Assembly: GCA_001574975.1 (NCBI GenBank) | Contig: KQ965774.1 | Location: forward strand, 62,001-126,000 | Direction: 5' to 3' | DNA from: Gonapodya prolifera JEL478 | Lineage: Eukaryota > Monoblepharomycota > Monoblepharidomycetes > Monoblepharidales > Gonapodyaceae | DNA length: 64,000 nt | In this document: piece by piece, positions 45,043-55,520 of the stretch | How the letters are laid out: every line of letters starts with the position of its first letter | How positions within the stretch are numbered: position 1 is the first letter of the stretch | Translations under genes and position numbers: made by a program | The notes under the pieces: model-generated | The model's database searches: none | What the model saw: only the letters and a program-made list of their open reading frames with translations | What the model was told of the DNA's origin: nothing

Positions 45043-45940
45043 TCACACAATCTCCTGTCGGTCAGTGGGGGCAGGCAACGCTTCGAGCGCGCATGTGTTA
45101 TACCGCGGGATTGCGTCCAGCATTGCCTCCATGATCCGCCCCGTTGCGTGCATCACGTACTCGTCGGGGTCTTTGCGGAACTCATGGAGCACTCCTACGA
45201 ACTCTGTCGTGTCCTCCAAGTTAGGTGGGTACGGGAATGGGCCACGCAAATTCCAGAAGGTACCTGACGACGAACCGCGCGAGTCGCCTTGTGCAAATAT
45301 CAAAGGGGTGGATGTCGAGGAGGTGGAAGCGCACAAACGCAGCAGTGGCGAATGTTGCTCGGATGGTGTGCGGAACGTTGGAGTGAGGCGATGAGGCGGG
45401 AGGCAATTGTGCAAAGCTGCGGAAATTGGGTGCTTAATGAGTTCGTGCCGCGGGAATGAGTGCACGGAAAGTCCTTCCGTTGAGCACTCTTGGTCGAGCA
45501 TTGTTGTCTGCGCACCCGACTTTCGGTACAGCCCCGCCCTGGGGTCGAGTGCCGTGAGCAAGCCGAGATGCCACGCTTTAAGCGTAATCTCGTCGAATGC
45601 GAGATACCCGACGGGGTCCTTGTTCTCGTTCCGGCTCGGGTCGTACATTGCAGCGAGGAGGCCAAATGTCTGGGACAACATCACGCTGTTGGGTCTGGTG
45701 CAGGGACGGGGGCGTGGTACTCCGAGAAATGTGTCGGATGAGCTCGGCGGTTTCTTGCTCCGTAGGGAGACCGGCAAAGTCTGCTTGGTTTGAGGTAAAG
45801 ACCCAAATGGCGACAAACGCTGCGGCTGCGGGCCTACGGTCCACTGGGCTCGTCTCTGCGGCAGTGATGAAGCGTTGGGTGAGCGAGTCGAGTTGGTGGC
45901 ATTTTGCGTGTAATGCTTCGTTTGATAAGGGAATATAAGA
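45043..45940 (-). pseudogene. Fic/DOC-domain-like gene, frameshifted
   Basis: Segments in different minus-strand frames appear in the order expected for a Fic protein. First is a helix with TSNQADFAGLPTEQETAELI (compare the SNAIEG...L..E inhibitory-helix region). Next come TLKAWHLGLLTALDPRAGLYRKSG and FVRFHLLDIHPF followed five residues later by RLARFVVRYLL. Then AWPIPVP and a C-terminal helix (HEFRKDPDEYVMHATGR). Fic enzymes transfer AMP or similar groups using an HPFxDGNGR motif; here the HPF and the final R-L-A-R are kept but the Asp-Gly-Asn-Gly part is altered. At least two frameshifts separate the parts, so I call it a pseudogene. Confidence 0.55.
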
Positions 45941-45959
45941 ACTTTTGAATCTGCATAAT

Positions 45960-46413
45960 CTAGTTCTCAACGCTCACCTGTCCGTAACAGAGCACACTCC
46001 CATTAAACCCATCGAGAAACAGATCGCATACATCCCTTCCCACGGAGAGCCAGACATCCTCCTGCGACGTACTTTCGTTGGCGATGTTGTCGAACGTGAA
46101 TTTTGGCGGATCGGGAGCTTTTCGACCCGCGGACCCCTCCACTGGGAAAATGATTGTGTTTCCGATGACTCTGAAGGATTGCGATCTCGTTTCGGAGGGG
46201 AGAAGTGGGCGTGGGCGGATGAATACGCGAACGGATTCGTCGCTGGTCGAGGGTGGGTGAGGGGTGGGAGAGGATGAGTGGAAGCGACTCAAATCTAGAA
46301 GTTGCTGTCGCCAGTACGATTTCAATGGTGCATATCCCCGTTTCCCCGATTCCCATCGCACTCACTTCATGGTTGGTTAACCGAACCAATCTTCCCAACT
46401 CAATTACTGACAC
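45960..46413 (-). pseudogene. Kinesin motor domain fragment (N-terminal part only)
   Basis: The minus strand reads ESVRVFIRPRPLLPSETR, then FTFDNIANESTSQEDVWLSV and DGFNGSVLCYGQ. These are beta-1 and the region up to the P-loop of a kinesin motor. The frame meets a GTGAGC donor exactly after YGQ, where the ATP-binding TGxGKT should follow, but the next 5 kb contains no P-loop or other motor motif; instead the Fic-like fragments follow within about 50 bp. So this is either the 5' end of a broken kinesin gene or a fragment moved here. No plausible ATG is fixed. Confidence 0.6.
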
Positions 46414-46503
46414 ACGACGTCGAGCTCATCAAGCAAGGAGAAATATTGGTCGTTTAGTGTAGAGAAGTGGGCTAGATTAGTGAGAAAAATGCGGTACAGT
46501 GAC

Positions 46504-47110
46504 TCAACCCAGTGTTGTATTTGCCATTGAAATATTAACACCACGAAATTCCAATTCAGAGTCGTCGATCACATCTCCACAGGCAGGGTATCCATTGCCA
46601 AGTTCTCCGTCCTTTCCCTCGCAATGGTCACACAGCGCGTAGTATCCACACTCAGGCATGACACTGAACCAGTTGTCTATGGACCGCGCGTACTGCAAAA
46701 GTACAAATGTGTTAACGCCGAAGTTATGCATTGCAGCCCAAGACGCCGTGTGTCTTCTCCGCACACGTCGCATGGGCGGAATGTCCGCTCCCCAAAGTAG
46801 TCCCGATACCATAGAACTTCGCACAAGTCACACTCGAACCAAGAGTTGTACACGTCAAAAGAGTCGTCAAAATGTATTAACAGACTTACACACAACAGAG
46901 CTGCGGCAGAACTCTGATCCGGGCCACGATTCAAGCACTTGGTCTCGCTGAAACGTCACCGCTGCCATGGGTGAAAAGCCGTGCCCCACATTGATTGTCA
47001 TCCAAAGAAACTTATCCCGTCGACTAGTAAAACCCAAAAACACCTCCGTGAAAGAAAAACTCCGGTCCTGCAGTTGATGATCGTTGAAGCGAGCGAAACT
47101 TAAAACCTCC
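46504..47110 (-). CDS. Uncharacterised protein with Cys pairs (exon structure uncertain)
   Basis: I do not recognise it. Candidate pieces on the minus strand are FNDHQLQDRSFSFTEVFLGF...WLTINVGH-like sequence (about 47100-46890) ending at a strong GTAAGT donor, and a final piece after a TTTTGCAG acceptor (ARSIDNWFSVMPECGYYALC..CEGKDGELGNGYPACGDVID) with a stop at 46504. Between them lies a Cys-rich stretch (FECDLCEVLWYR...FRPCDVCGEDT) that may be another exon, suggestive of a zinc-binding fold. No ATG start is evident. It could be a pseudogene. Confidence 0.3.
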
Positions 47111-47305
47111 AACACGACGATGTCGTGAACAATCCTAACACCATATCGACGCCTTCGACTACGCTCTTAACGTCCACTGCATGTGCTCTTCAATGCACGA
47201 TCATGTCCACACACTCCACACCTCCACACTCTTCAAATTCTTCCAAACTCGTTTTTTTTTTTGCGTATTCTTCCACAATGGTCAGTCCTTCCTATTCCAG
47301 CCACA

Positions 47306-50071
47306 TCAGGCCTCAACATTGGCCCCCTTGGCGACACCGTTGACGTGGTGGTGCTCCTGACTGCCGACTTTATTCCCAGCCCCTGGTGCTGCTGCTTCTT
47401 CAACCTCGTCAATCTTCCTCTTGACACCAGCCCCGGCAGTGGCACCTGCATCGGCGCTGCCCTCACCAGTATTGGCATCAGCGCCTTCCATCCCATCGAA
47501 GCCTTCGTCGCTCGGGCCGCCCGTAAAGGTCCCGCCCAAAATCTCCGCAATCGACCCATATGAGTAATCCACGTCCGCGATCTGGGCCTCCGTCACGACA
47601 GGCGCGTCGCTGCTCGCCTCGACGCTCCCATTTTCGTTCGCATTCACGTTGGGAGCGAGTGGGGTGGGGTAATGCGGTTCCGCCACGTCCGAGGTCGGCA
47701 CAGCACCCTCTTTCGCGCCCCACGCATCAGGTCGTGCGCCCTGCCCGGCATAATACGCCTCCAGCGCGGCGCGCTCTTCCTCCGTCATGTGATCCTCTGG
47801 GTTCTGCTCCTGCTGAGCCTGCTCGGGTTTATACTCCCCTGGGGTGTGCTCCTGCCCCTCATGCCCAGGCACTCCCTCCTCCTCTTCCTCTTCTTCCCTC
47901 TTTTCTTCCAGCGCCTTCCACGGATCGACTACCATTCCTTTACGAAAAAAAACCTCGCCTCGAAATGGCTCCTCCATATCCTCCTTCCCTCCTCTGTACC
48001 CTCCACCACCTCCTGGTCCTCCCTGCCCATACCCGCCCCTTCTTCCGCCGCCCCTCCTATTGTACCGGTCATACCCCCCCGGCCCTCCACCACGACCATA
48101 GCTCCTGCGATCCTCCCACTCGCGCCCAGGCGGGCCTCTGTTGAACCGCCGATCGTACCCGCCCGAGCGACGGTCGTATGGAGGGTATCCGTAAGGCGCC
48201 GGTGCGTACCCGTCGCGTCGGTCGTAGCGGTAGTCCCTCCCGTCCGGACCAGGGCGTCGCCCGGGGGAGCGTGGACGACCGCCTGGGGGTGGAGGTCCGT
48301 CGTAGCGTGGGCGCTGGAGGGGCGGTTGTCAGGTGGGAAGTGTAGTGAGTAGTCGGAAAGGCGTATAGGCGCGGAACAGGGGCAGGAGAAAGTAGAGTGC
48401 TGACCAACCTTGGCTCCTCCATCATCCACCATCCTCCAATCCCTCCCCCGTACATTCGCATCATCTCTCGGTGGCCTTCTGTCCTTATTGCTCCTATCAT
48501 CATGTCTCCTGTCGCCATCGTACTCCTGCGCGGAAGGCGGTGGCGCAACACCAGGCGGAGTCGGAGCGGCGCGGTCGCGTCCGGGAAGAGGCATTCCGGG
48601 TGGCGGAGGGAGTGCTTGCGGGCCGAACTGAGGCTGTCCCTGTTCATGCGCCTGCCCGTACCCGCGCCCGCCGCGAGATGAGGGAGGGCTGTGTGAAGGT
48701 ACTGGTGGGTAGGAGCCACGTGGCGGCGGCGCTCCAGCAGAGGGGTACGACGCCGGCTGTTGGTATGTCGCAGGGTATTGCCCCGTTTGGGCGGCTGCCG
48801 GGTATCCTGTCTGGGCGGTCTGGGCAGTGGGATACGCTGTCGGTGGAGCTTGGGGGTACGCCGCCTGGCCAGCTGCCGCTGTTGGGTACGGAGAAGCGCC
48901 GTAAGCTGCTTGGGTGTAGGGCTGTTGTGGGTAAGCTTGCTGGTAAGGCGCCGCTGGATTGGAGGGGGGTGGGTTGCGACCTTGTGGTCCCCCTCCGCCG
49001 CCGCCACCACGCCGGTTCCGGTTGTTGTTGCGTGGAGGCGGGGGCTGAGATACTGCACCGGGACCGTACGCTTGGGGTGCTTGCGCAGGTTGGGCGTAAG
49101 GCGTTTGTTGTTGCTGGGGAGGGTAAGGGTACGCTTGTGCTGCGGTTTGGTTCGGGTACGCTGCAGGTTGGGCCGCGGGAGTGGGGTAAGCTGCAGGTTG
49201 GGGTTGCGCGGCAGGGTACGTCGGTTGAGCTTGGTATCCTTGAGCGGGGTATGTGGCCACAGACTGGGCGGGATACTGGGTCGCGGGTGCGCCATAAGGA
49301 TAGGCTGCTGTTGCGGGTGCGGCGGGTGTGGGAGCTGGAGTTGCTGCTGGATAGGGGACGGTGGGGTAGGCAGTTGGCTGGAAGGCAGAAGTGATTTAGT
49401 TTGGACGGTAAAGGCGTGGAAGGGAAATGTAGATTGTAGCTTACAGCTCTGTTGCCGGTGTTGTACGCCTGACCTTGGGCCGCGGCTGCTGCTTGTTGAG
49501 CTAATATAGAGTTGAGCATGGTTACGTGGTGTTGCATGGAGAGTGTAGATAGACTTACCGTATGCAGCTGTGGTGAAGAAAGGAACAAAATGAGAAAAGA
49601 CGAGAGGAGAGGAGAGAGAAGAGTTGAGTGGAACAGAGAGAGTCGAGAAGATGAGAAATGAGTGTTGAACCAAGTGTCGATTCCACACACCTGCACCTCC
49701 GCTCTGCGGCTGCGGCTGCTGCTGAGACGCATAGTACGCCTACAATATCAGACATAAATTAAGTCACATTATCAGTATTTGATCTATCTTCCGCATCCAA
49801 CGCGCAGCCACCCCCTCCCCGCCTCCCCGAATCCAACACCCACATTCCACGCCGCCCAGTCGTACTGCTGCTGTTGCTGTCCGCCCGCGTTTGGCGCTGC
49901 GTACGGTGTCTGCATCGTTCCTGTCGATGGCTGGCAGGGTAGGGAAAGAGTTGGGACCCGGGTCAGCACGGTGGGAGGGGCCATGCCAAGTAAGTAAATG
50001 GAGAGGGTGAGGGAATGGGAAGACTCACCGCTGATTGGATGTGATGTCTTGCGTGTTCCAGTCAAAAACAT
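47306..50071 (-). CDS. RGG- and Tyr/Pro/Ala/Gln-rich low-complexity protein, probably RNA-associated
   Basis: Seven exons splice in frame: 50071-50029, 49920-49844, 49739-49691, 49567-49559 (9 nt), 49500-49445, 49377-48409, 48313-47306 (2211 nt, 736 aa). The start contains QYDWAAWNAYYASQQQ, reminiscent of the DW..W..YY motif in the C-terminus of FUBP-type RNA-binding proteins. A YP-A-Q repeat domain (AYPYPPQQQQTPYAQPAQ) follows, then NRNRRGGGGGGG, an acidic/basic RD-rich part, a second RGG region (RRGGGRGGYGQGG), a conserved-looking patch FRGEVFFRKGMVVDPWKALE, a Glu-rich stretch and an acidic tail with a KRKIDEVEE basic spot. RGG tracts usually bind RNA or drive condensates. The first exon and the 9-nt exon are the least certain. 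It could be the 3' part of a longer gene. Confidence 0.68.
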
Positions 50072-50429
50072 ACACCACAAATGTGGCACTCAAATCTCCT
50101 GTGCACGGTTTCCACTCAAACTGCCAACATACTTATTTCAAAGGCAAACGCGTATGCAACTACATACGCATCAGTTCATTTGTTGATCGTTCCTTTGAAC
50201 AAAGAAATACAAATATCCTTGAATCTGAAATCCTCGTTTTCGACTTTCTCCAAATCTATTGACGCCACTCTGACTACCACCGCTCCGGCTCATTGGGCGT
50301 CAGGTGACAAGCTTTTATGTCGCAAGGTGGTCTCGTTCTGCCGCAGTTCCCACCCTTTCTGCTTGTGTATATTCGCCTGAGGGGTGGAGAGTCATTGTGT
50401 CCCAGTGAAGAGATCCCAGCGTTCAAGGT
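50072..50429. other. No recognised gene
   Basis: 5' flank of the RGG-protein gene and 3' flank of the ankyrin pseudogene. Confidence 0.4.
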
Positions 50430-51140
50430 GCAGACTTACGCCAAGAGCAGAGTTGCTTCCGTGCAGTGCAGAGACCACGTGACCTCCAGATCCAGTGTGA
50501 GCGATGGGACTTCATTGATGCGACTCGAGAATTCGTAAGAACTCCGGATTAGAGTTACTTTGAGTACTCTAAACTTGACGTCGGTGACGCGTGCGCCATA
50601 CGCGAGCAGAAGGCGAACAATCTCGACGTTTGGTTGAACTGTGACCAACACACTGCGGTCTTCCGCCTCTGTCGGGTGATTGAGCGTGTCAATCCCCCCT
50701 CGCAGGTTGATGTCGAGTTTGCCCTTGCGTGTTGGTCTCGGGAACGTTTTTCCATCCCAACTGGTCAACATCCCGCCACGTCCGATGGCCATGGTGAGAA
50801 CACTCGGGAAACTGTACGTTGCCATTCACCTCGCGTCCTGCCACGAATCCACACTCCAAATTTGACTGCCACTTGGGCTGATTTTCCAGTCCACTTGGCC
50901 GTCGACGGTCGCGCCCTTCTCGAACAACACCCTCACCACTCCAACCTTTACGTGCACAACCGCAAGCGCCAGCGCACTTTCGCATTCCTTTGTGTCTTCC
51001 TTCCATTCGAAGTCTCCTCTTCCATCGTCCACTTTTGCTCTGAGATCCGGACTGGCCCTGGCCTCAATCAACCGCCTGACATCGGTCTCGCTACCGGCTT
51101 CCACAGCGTCGATCAATTGTGCGTTGAGTACCGCAGACAT
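50430..51140 (-). pseudogene. Ankyrin-cassette family member with TGA at a conserved Trp
   Basis: From ATG 51140 (MSAVLNAQLIDAVEAGSETD) the frame is collinear with intact members through the second ankyrin unit (ESALALAVVHVKVGVVRVLF) to SVDSWQDAR. There TGA (50826-50828) replaces the final Trp of the W-Q-R-x-R-W block. The same frame then continues with MATYSFPSVLTMAIGRGG, INLRGGIDTLNHPTEAEDRS and VEIVRLLLAYGARVTDVKFR. After that, similarity fades and no coil or SH3 follows. About six residues (ARKRVT) are missing early. One nonsense mutation plus 3' truncation. Confidence 0.68.
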
Positions 51141-53477
51141 TGGATTTCGGTGGCAGGAGCAGTGAGAGTGGAATCGAAAGAGGTTGAGGGCGGAAACATT
51201 TTCACATCCACCAACAAGTGGCCGGCACTTCTTTTGTCCAAAATCCGTTCATACGGAGAGGTTGGAGATTTTTGGAAGCAATGTATGTGGTGAACAACTT
51301 TTGACCATGAAATACATTAAGTCTTCACATACTTTTGAAACACCACGCCTGCGCTGGACCTGCTCAAACTCAATACACACGACACGTACCAATACCGTAG
51401 CCAGGTAACCGGCATTGGCAGCCTCGCTCCGTCGTCCGTCACTACCACACAACCGACTATTCAAGATTTACCGAGTCCAAAAGACCTAGTCAACCGGGCT
51501 TCCAACTGGACCCTCTGCCAGCTGTCTCCCATGAAGAGCGCCCCATAAGCTTCTATAACTGTAGATTGCAAGGTGGTGGGTGCTGATGGGCCGGAGAGGA
51601 GGAGCGGACGGCGAGTGCAAGCCCGAGTGAGGGAGCAGTGAAGCACCAATCGTACCCGCACAGCCCCGCCGTCCGTCCACACACCTCGCAGCCCGGCTCT
51701 GAGTGGCGCGGACGAACGGGACGATGAGGGACGGGTGGGGAGTGATATCGAGATGGGCGGTGGCGTGCACGTGCAAGGAGCACGGTCACCGTCACAGGTG
51801 CAGTCGAGTGGAGAGTTGGAAAGCTTGACGCTGATATATTCAGTTGCGCGGTAGCTGGCTCGTGCGCACGCATGCGCAGCGCTTCTAGGAAGGAAATGTA
51901 CGGACTAGTTGATAACCTTTTAGAACGCCGATTTGATTGCAGGTATGCTGTAGATACATATGCTCCTGTATCGTTGTTCTGCAGTTTAAATTATAGATGA
52001 GTAGTTTCCATTTGGTGCAACAAAAAACCCATGTGGCCCGCAGTTCCTGCAACAAATATATATTTTTGTTTTTCTTGGAGTCCGAGTAAATGAAGTGGAA
52101 GCCCTTGGAGGAATTCGGGACTTTGAAGTGTCTTTTCCGATGGATGTTGTCATGTTTGCCGAAGAGACTCAAAAGACATCAGACATCAACTCGTGTCTGA
52201 ACGCGATCAACTCTGGGCTCGCACGCCACGCACTTCAGGCCACCTTCTTCGCGAACTTGGCGGTGAAGCAGGAAGCTCGGTCCGTCCTCTCTTTTGATTT
52301 GGATCCAGATGTCGATTTTGTTTTCGTCATCACATTACAATCACGAAAGACATGGAAGACTTTGTGCTCTCCGCACCAGACTCACTTTGTTGTTCCTCCT
52401 TTTTTCCCCTCGATTATTGATTGCTGCGATATGGCTTGTACTCGCACTGCTACGAATGCAAAACCAGTGACGTCACCTTCGCCTTTCCTACCTCTTTTTC
52501 TCATCCACAGTTTTCTGATACTCTTATTGGGTTTTTATGCCGTTCATCTCATATTTTAACTGCATGCCGAGAGTCGGATACACTGTCACAGTTTCCCCGG
52601 AAGTTGGTAGCTGGGATCAGCCGCGCTCCACCTGCAACCTTCCAAACCGTTTTCGCGGTAGTGGCATCTCCGGAACATATGGTTGGTTTCGGGACACCTT
52701 TCGTTCGGAAATAATCGCAAAGTAATTGCGACCGGCTTCGTGATCAGGCGACAGACACTTCAAACGGCATTCCTTTCTTTGGAAAAGATGCAAGCGGGGT
52801 TTCTTGATCTCGTAAACATTGCTTCCAGAACCCAGACACACTTGATTTGATAGAGTCTGATTAGCTATAATTGTCTTCTGTATACAGATGATCTTGTTCC
52901 ACATATTTTGAGGCAGCTCGCACCAATATCCGGAATGCATTTCTTTCAAACTGCGTGATCACGCAGTGACATTAGTGACGTCACCTTGTTGGGGCAGTAC
53001 CAATAACGCGTCACGAAGAGAACCTTGGATGGGGGTTGTGATGGAAAGACGGAAATTTGAGACTATGCCATTTTTTTGGATGATGTTTCAAGTGCACCAG
53101 AATGCTGGAATTCACCACATCGCCATTCGTCGCTGTGGATGGAAGCAATGCCGTGATGCTTTTGAAGAGGAAGACGCAATTTAGAGATGACTTTAGGAGC
53201 GCATTAGGTTCTTCTACTCATAAAAATCAGTGCTCCTACTGTAGCGTTACAGAAGACGCTGAATACTAATCGATTTCTAGTCGCCCAGGACGACCGACCC
53301 GCGACCGCCCTTTCGAAAGAGCACCCCCCGACGTGTACGCACCGTCCCGGCGTGAGTTCAAGGGCACGAGTCCAGCCTCCACCACCGCTTCACGTCATCG
53401 GCTCACTTGCTCCTCCGCTGGGTGCTGTCCTCCTTCCGCCCCTTGCTTCTGAAATTACTCCTGTTCCCATCACCACT
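51141..53477. other. Gene-poor region
   Basis: Frames at 52141-52556 (plus) and 51553-51873 (minus) are open but show no domain or exon support. GTGACGTCACCTT occurs at 52468 and 52976, possibly another relation to the TGACGTCA repeat. Nothing else was recognised. Confidence 0.4.
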
Positions 53478-54551
53478 TCACGCCATCTGTTGTCGCAGCA
53501 AAAAATTCTCCTGACGAAGGGTCGCGGTCGCCTGCATTAGAGCGGTAATGTCGTGTTTGAGTGATGCAAGGTCGCGTTCCAGGGTGGAGGTGAGGCTGCG
53601 AAGTGCAGAGACCTCCTGCTCCAGAGCGGAATTGCAGGTTTGTAGCGCGGCGGCATTTGTCTCCGCTTCCACGCGTTTCCTGGTGAGTATCACCGCAGGT
53701 GAAATCAAAAGCAAGTCTCGACGCAAATGCAGTTCCACCCACCTCTCTGCAATCCGTGCCCTCTCTTCCGCCGCTGCCGCACGAAACTCCGCCACTGCAA
53801 CACGTGCGGCGAGTTCCCGCACCTGCTTGGCGTGCTCAGCATTTGCGAGTTCGAGAGGTGGAGGCTTTGAACTAGCCGGTGCAGGGCGAGGTATCGGGCA
53901 ACGTAGGTGAGTCTCCAGAGTGTGCAAAAACTCTTGGTTGGGATTTTTTCTCGCTGCGTCCAGTTCCGCGCCAGTGACACGTGCGCCGTACGCGAGCAAG
54001 AGACGGACGATCTCCAAGTTGGGGCGAACGGCGAACAAGACACTGCACTCTTCCCACGATGTCGGGTGGTCGAGTGTGACTATGCCGCCTCTCAGACTCA
54101 TTTCAAGCTGACCGTCGCTATCTGGACATTCGACCGTGTCTCCGTCCAACACTGCTTCCTTCCCGCCATATCCAATGGCAACAGCAAGAGCAGAGGGGAA
54201 ACTGTACGACCCAGCCCATCTGTACTGCTGCCACTCGGATGCAGTCCAGTTGCGACCGCCGCAGTCGTTGCTGAGTCGCCATCCCACTTCGCCGTCGACG
54301 CTCGCGCCCTTCTCCAGCAGCACCCGGACAAGCCCCACCTGTCCATGTAGCACGGCAAGCACCAGCGCGCTCTCGCACTCCACTGTGTCTTCCTTCCAGT
54401 CGTACCCGCCACGCCCGTCCTCCACCTTTGCCCTCAGTGTGACCACCTTCCTTGCGACAGGGCTCGCCCCGGCCTCAATCAGCCACTTGACATCCGCCTC
54501 CCGTCCATCCTCCACCGCGTCGATCAGCTGAGCGTTTAAAGTAGCCGACAT
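53478..54551 (-). CDS. Ankyrin-coiled-coil protein without C-terminal module (intact frame)
   Basis: Exons 54551-53743 and 53679-53478 give 1011 nt, 336 aa. The 63-nt intron (53742-53680) is at the conserved cassette/coil junction; it is also stop-free and a multiple of three, so retention would add 21 residues. The ankyrin cassette is complete: MSATLNAQLIDAVEDGREAD, ESALVLAVLHGQVGLVRVLL, SEWQQYRWAGSYSFPS, NLEIVRLLLAYGARVTGAEL. The coil (LEQEVSALRSLTSTLERDLA, LRQENFLLRQQ) ends in Met-Ala-stop before the usual Pro-rich linker, and no SH3 or kinase is found downstream. It could act as a module-less partner for coil heterodimers, or be a 3'-truncated gene that happens to end cleanly. Confidence 0.75.
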   Translation of the reverse strand: MSATLNAQLIDAVEDGREADVKWLIEAGASPVARKVVTLRAKVEDGRGGYDWKEDTVECESALVLAVLHGQVGLVRVLLEKGASVDGEVGWRLSNDCGGRNWTASEWQQYRWAGSYSFPSALAVAIGYGGKEAVLDGDTVECPDSDGQLEMSLRGGIVTLDHPTSWEECSVLFAVRPNLEIVRLLLAYGARVTGAELDAARKNPNQEFLHTLETHLRCPIPRPAPASSKPPPLELANAEHAKQVRELAARVAVAEFRAAAAEERARIAERWVELHLRRDLLLISPAVILTRKRVEAETNAAALQTCNSALEQEVSALRSLTSTLERDLASLKHDITALMQATATLRQENFLLRQQMA

Positions 54552-55419
54552 GTTCCTTGGTCTCTGATTCGTGATTTGTATATTGACACCGGGCCGGGTT
54601 TTAGCCGTGTTCAAATTGTGCCGGGTGTTTTGGTCACCCCCAAAACCATTTTGTTTTATTAAAGCATTTAACACATTTTGGCAATTGACCCCCGCCATGA
54701 AACACGACGAGCAGAGCATCACGGAACACAAGCGATGCGCCCATCGGCTTCCCAGGCAATAGAAGAGCCGTTGCTCGTAATCGAGGTCTTCAGCACCATT
54801 CACATCGAATGTACCGCATTCGAGTACATGTAACAGTACCAGCCAACTCAATATAGTGCGGCTACGATTCATCCAGAAACCTTCGCCGGGACCGTCCTCG
54901 TCTCGAGATTTTGGTTTACGGGTGGGTCAACCTTCAATAGGAAGGGCCGGGGTCCCGCGGCTAGTTACCGTCGAGGTCCTTCTCGCGGGAGCAATCAGAT
55001 GCTCTCACTGCCTCACAGTCGTTTGGATGTCCCGCCAGCCCGGAATCGCGGGGTGTTCTGCTGGACTTCGCGATATCAGAACAAACTCACCTCCGCGACC
55101 GTATTTCCACCGTCACGTCTGATACATTGGAGCACAGCCGAGAGAGCTTGTCTCAATGAATTGCATGATGTGATGGCAGTAAGCCCTCGGGAAGAACGCC
55201 ATCCAGTCGTCGCCGCCGCAGGTGCGGTCTGGCCATCCATCACGATCCTTTTGAGATGCTCCGCGGAAAAGATGGCTCTCGATTTCCATCGGCGACGGGA
55301 TTTTCCGGTGGTGTCGCGAAAATGTGTCAAATGTTCAAATATTCAAATGGAGACCATAAATACGGTATATTCCACTACATTCAAGCCGACATTACCGACC
55401 AGTTTTCCGCCAGTCCCAT
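54552..55419. other. No recognised gene
   Basis: Upstream flank of the ankyrin-coil gene, then unremarkable sequence with short unsupported frames. Confidence 0.4.
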
Positions 55420-55520
55420 CGCTGATTTCCGCGGTGAGATTATCCTCCGAATTGGGCGATTCCTTTCCGGTCGTTTGGGCCTCCCTCTCAATTCCTTGTT
55501 CACCTTCTATTGCAACACAC
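55420..55520 (+). pseudogene. F-box-like N-terminal fragment related to the 60.5-61.8 kb gene
   Basis: The plus strand reads GEIILRIGRFLSGRLGLPLN, against LEVLLRVGQFLPGRLGLPLN at the start of the F-box/ankyrin protein at 60538-61764. Similarity stops within about 10 residues after that and no ankyrin repeats follow. Confidence 0.5.

Noticed and set aside
46253-46462. Kinesin gene continuing past the YGQ donor
   Set aside because: No P-loop, switch I/II or neck sequence occurs downstream within the window; the following exons are Fic-like.
48471-49394. A 300-codon plus-strand frame over the RGG protein gene
   Set aside because: It is antisense to low-complexity Gly/Pro/Gln codons, which makes stop-free opposite frames likely; the minus-strand model splices in frame and has coherent RGG and YP repeats.
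15541-50828. TGA read as tryptophan (alternative genetic code)
   Set aside because: Intact genes here end at TGA (24752-24754, 41321-41323, 38485-38487, 53478-53480), and other conserved Trp positions have TAG, so these are better explained as nonsense mutations.
52567-52625. Starch-binding (CBM20-like) motif VGYTVTVSPEVGSWDQP on the plus strand
   Set aside because: The frame is short and isolated, and lacks the rest of the domain.
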